Positions 5,068-6,165 of a stretch of 6,165 nt of DNA are shown one piece after another; within the stretch, counting starts at the first letter, position 1, and each line of letters begins with the position of its first letter. Made by a program: the position numbers and the translations under genes. Location of the stretch: NCBI GenBank assembly GCA_023396535.1, contig JAEWWD010000257.1:1-6165 (forward strand), read 5' to 3'. The notes below the pieces were generated by a model. That model was not told the origin of the DNA, made no database searches, and saw nothing but the letters and a program-made list of their open reading frames with translations. Source of the DNA: Bacillota bacterium (GTDB taxonomy: Bacteria > Bacillota > Clostridia > Christensenellales > CAG-138).

Positions 5068-5729
5068 TGCAGGTCTGCGGTCAGCGTCAGCCTGCCGTCC
5101 CCGTCACGGAAAACGTAGAAGGAGACGTCCTGCTGTTCATCCTTCGCGGGTTTTCCTTTTTCGTTTGTTTCGGCGGCCAGCTCAGCCCAGGCAAGGCATG
5201 TGGATGGAGAAAAGTAGTTATCCGGCGTAATGGAGCTGAGAAGCATTGGCAGCAGGTCGCGGATGCGCTCGTTTTGCTTTGCCCGTTCGTCTTTCAGCAA
5301 AGCAAGCGTTTCTTGTTCCAATTTGGAATTCGGATTCACAGCCTTTTTTTCCGCGATGGAGGGAAGCGTCCATGAGAAGCCGCGTACATATCCGTTTTGC
5401 AGGTATAGCTCCATGGTATCCGGCTTTTCGTCTGCTGCAGAAGATATGGCATACGCGCCGCTCTCCAGTTCTGTTACGGTAACTGCCGCGTTTTCCAGCC
5501 TGTCCAGCACTACGGCTGGCCGAAGTCCAGGAGGCTGCGTTGGGGCGGCGGTAAGCGCGGGTGTGGGCGTGAGAAGTATAACGGTTTCGGCGGAGCGGCT
5601 TTGCATTCGCGTTCCTACGAGTACATAAATGAGCGTACAAACGATCAGCGTCGCACAAAACAGTAAAGCCTTCTGTGCGGCGGGAGACAGTTTGTTCTCG
5701 GATGATTGAGCTGCTTGCTGTTTTTTCAT
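5064..5729 (-). CDS. Membrane-anchored protein of unknown function, first gene of the comEC-holA operon (221 aa)
   Basis: I do not recognise a named family. The ATG at 5729 has GGAG about 7 bases upstream. Residues 1-19 are polar and cytoplasmic. One transmembrane helix covers about residues 20-39 (ALLFCATLIVCTLIYVLVGT), so most of the protein should lie outside the membrane. A Thr/Pro/Ala-rich linker (about 52-71) leads to an external domain (about 72-221) with beta-like segments (VTVTELESGAYAISS, TMELYLQNGYVRGFSW), a charged helix (about 136-160) and a final strand pair (VSFYVFRDGDGRLTLTADLQ). No lipobox or catalytic motif is visible. Its stop overlaps the comEC start by 4 bases (ATGA), so the two are translated together. 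A link to DNA uptake or cell-surface assembly is suggested only by this arrangement. Confidence 0.82.
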   Translation of the reverse strand: MKKQQAAQSSENKLSPAAQKALLFCATLIVCTLIYVLVGTRMQSRSAETVILLTPTPALTAAPTQPPGLRPAVVLDRLENAAVTVTELESGAYAISSAADEKPDTMELYLQNGYVRGFSWTLPSIAEKKAVNPNSKLEQETLALLKDERAKQNERIRDLLPMLLSSITPDNYFSPSTCLAWAELAAETNEKGKPAKDEQQDVSFYVFRDGDGRLTLTADLQ

Positions 5730-5770
5730 GCAATGCTCCGCCCGTCGTATACTGTCGAATTGTTACAATA

Positions 5771-5787
5771 CAGGTCGAATATACCTG
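5771..5787. promoter_or_regulatory. Operator-like palindrome at the operon start site
   Basis: CAGGT (5771-5775) and ACCTG (5783-5787) form a 5-7-5 inverted repeat at the predicted transcription start. The heptamer GTCGAAT occurs at 5754-5760 and again at 5774-5780, exactly 20 bp apart, with a related GTCGTAT at 5744. Binding of a regulator on one face of the helix is possible. The site is not one I can name. Confidence 0.35.
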
Positions 5788-5792
5788 AACAC

Positions 5793-5821
5793 AGTATAAT
5801 ATAGACGCTCCATCCGCACAA
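5793..5821 (-). promoter_or_regulatory. Predicted promoter of the 5064-5729/comEC/holA operon
   Basis: On the minus strand TTGTGC (5821-5816, 3 of 6) lies 17 bp before TATACT (5798-5793, 5 of 6 to TATAAT). It falls between the gap terminator and the first gene of the operon. Transcription would begin near 5786, leaving a leader of about 55 bases. Confidence 0.5.
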
Positions 5822-5841
5822 CCTCAGAATTAAATGTATAC

Positions 5842-5882
5842 AAAAAACGCACCCCTTTCCCAATAGGTAGGGAAAGGGGTGC
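5842..5882 (-). terminator. Strong rho-independent terminator of the gap gene
   Basis: GCACCCCTTTCCC (5849-5861) and GGGAAAGGGGTGC (5870-5882) form a perfect 13-bp stem with an 8-base loop. On the minus strand this is followed by G and then six T residues (5847-5842). It lies 19 bp after the gap stop codon and insulates the operon downstream. Confidence 0.95.
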
Positions 5883-5901
5883 AATCACATTTTAACGGAG
5901 T

Positions 5902-6165
5902 TTACTTCGCGTCGACCTTCGCCATATGGACGATGAGGTCGAGGACCTTGTTGGAATAACCCCACTCATTGTCATACCAGGCGACCAGCTTGACGAAATG
6001 CTCGTTCAGGCTGATGCCCGCGCCGGCGTCGAATATGGAAGTGCGGGGGTCGGTGATGAAATCCGAGGAAACAACAGCGTCTTCGGTGTAACCAATGATA
6101 CCGGCCCATTCCTTGCTCTCGGACGCAGCCTTCATGGTGGCCTTGATCTCGTCATAGGAAGCGGC
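5902..6165 (-). CDS. gap: Glyceraldehyde-3-phosphate dehydrogenase, C-terminal part, cut by window edge
   Basis: This cytoplasmic glycolytic enzyme converts glyceraldehyde-3-phosphate, NAD and phosphate to 1,3-bisphosphoglycerate. The window holds the last 87 codons, from AASYDEIKAT through the TAA stop at 5904-5902. Hallmarks are GYTEDAVVSSDFITDPRTSI, followed by FDAGAGISLN, and the family signature VAWYDNEWGYSNKVLDL near the C-terminus. The frame runs without interruption to the right edge. The N-terminal NAD-binding domain and catalytic Cys lie outside, so whether it is the glycolytic or gluconeogenic form cannot be decided here. Its terminator follows directly, so it is transcribed separately from the comEC operon. 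Confidence 0.97.
   Translation of the reverse strand, partial: AASYDEIKATMKAASESKEWAGIIGYTEDAVVSSDFITDPRTSIFDAGAGISLNEHFVKLVAWYDNEWGYSNKVLDLIVHMAKVDAK

Noticed and set aside
5218..5733. 171-residue minus-strand frame beginning MHEKTASSS
   Set aside because: It is an out-of-frame shadow of the 221-aa membrane protein; the latter has the better ribosome site and the ATGA coupling to comEC.

Overview
The window looks like chromosomal backbone DNA from a Gram-positive bacterium of the Clostridia/Firmicutes type with moderately high GC. The reasons are strong GGAGG ribosome sites, a lipoprotein signal peptide, a DUF1846 gene, and the comEC-holA gene pair. I cannot name the genus. There is no sign of phage, insertion sequence, CRISPR or RNA genes.

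Layout from left to right. The minus strand ends at position 1 with the first part of a DUF1846 (UPF0371) gene, which has its own promoter. Upstream of it lie a minus-strand terminator and a gene for a 191-residue Gln/Met/Gly-rich low-complexity protein (338-913). That gene is transcribed away from a 92-residue helical protein (1035-1313). The 121-bp gap between them holds a 12-bp perfect inverted repeat that places one -10-like hexamer for each gene at exactly the same distance from its start codon. Next come two closely spaced plus-strand genes: a cytochrome b5-like lipoprotein (1429-1761) and a four-helix membrane protein (1776-2168). The membrane protein carries two His-X13-His pairs, the ligand spacing of two-heme membrane cytochromes b. 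Together they look like a small, possibly undescribed module carrying electrons across the membrane to an extracytoplasmic heme domain.

The right half is a minus-strand operon read from about 5790 down to 2174. It encodes a membrane-anchored protein of unknown function (5064-5729), ComEC (3187-5067) and the DNA polymerase III delta subunit HolA (2174-3172). The unknown gene and comEC overlap by ATGA, and holA follows comEC within a few bases. ComEC has a shortened C-terminal metallo-beta-lactamase-like region without the metal-binding motif. The operon ends 5 bp from the end of the convergent membrane cytochrome gene. At the right edge is the C-terminal part of glyceraldehyde-3-phosphate dehydrogenase (minus strand), followed by a strong intrinsic terminator.

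The points most worth following up are the b5 lipoprotein/two-heme membrane protein pair, the symmetrical divergent promoter region of the two unknown small proteins, and the ComEC without a nuclease site.
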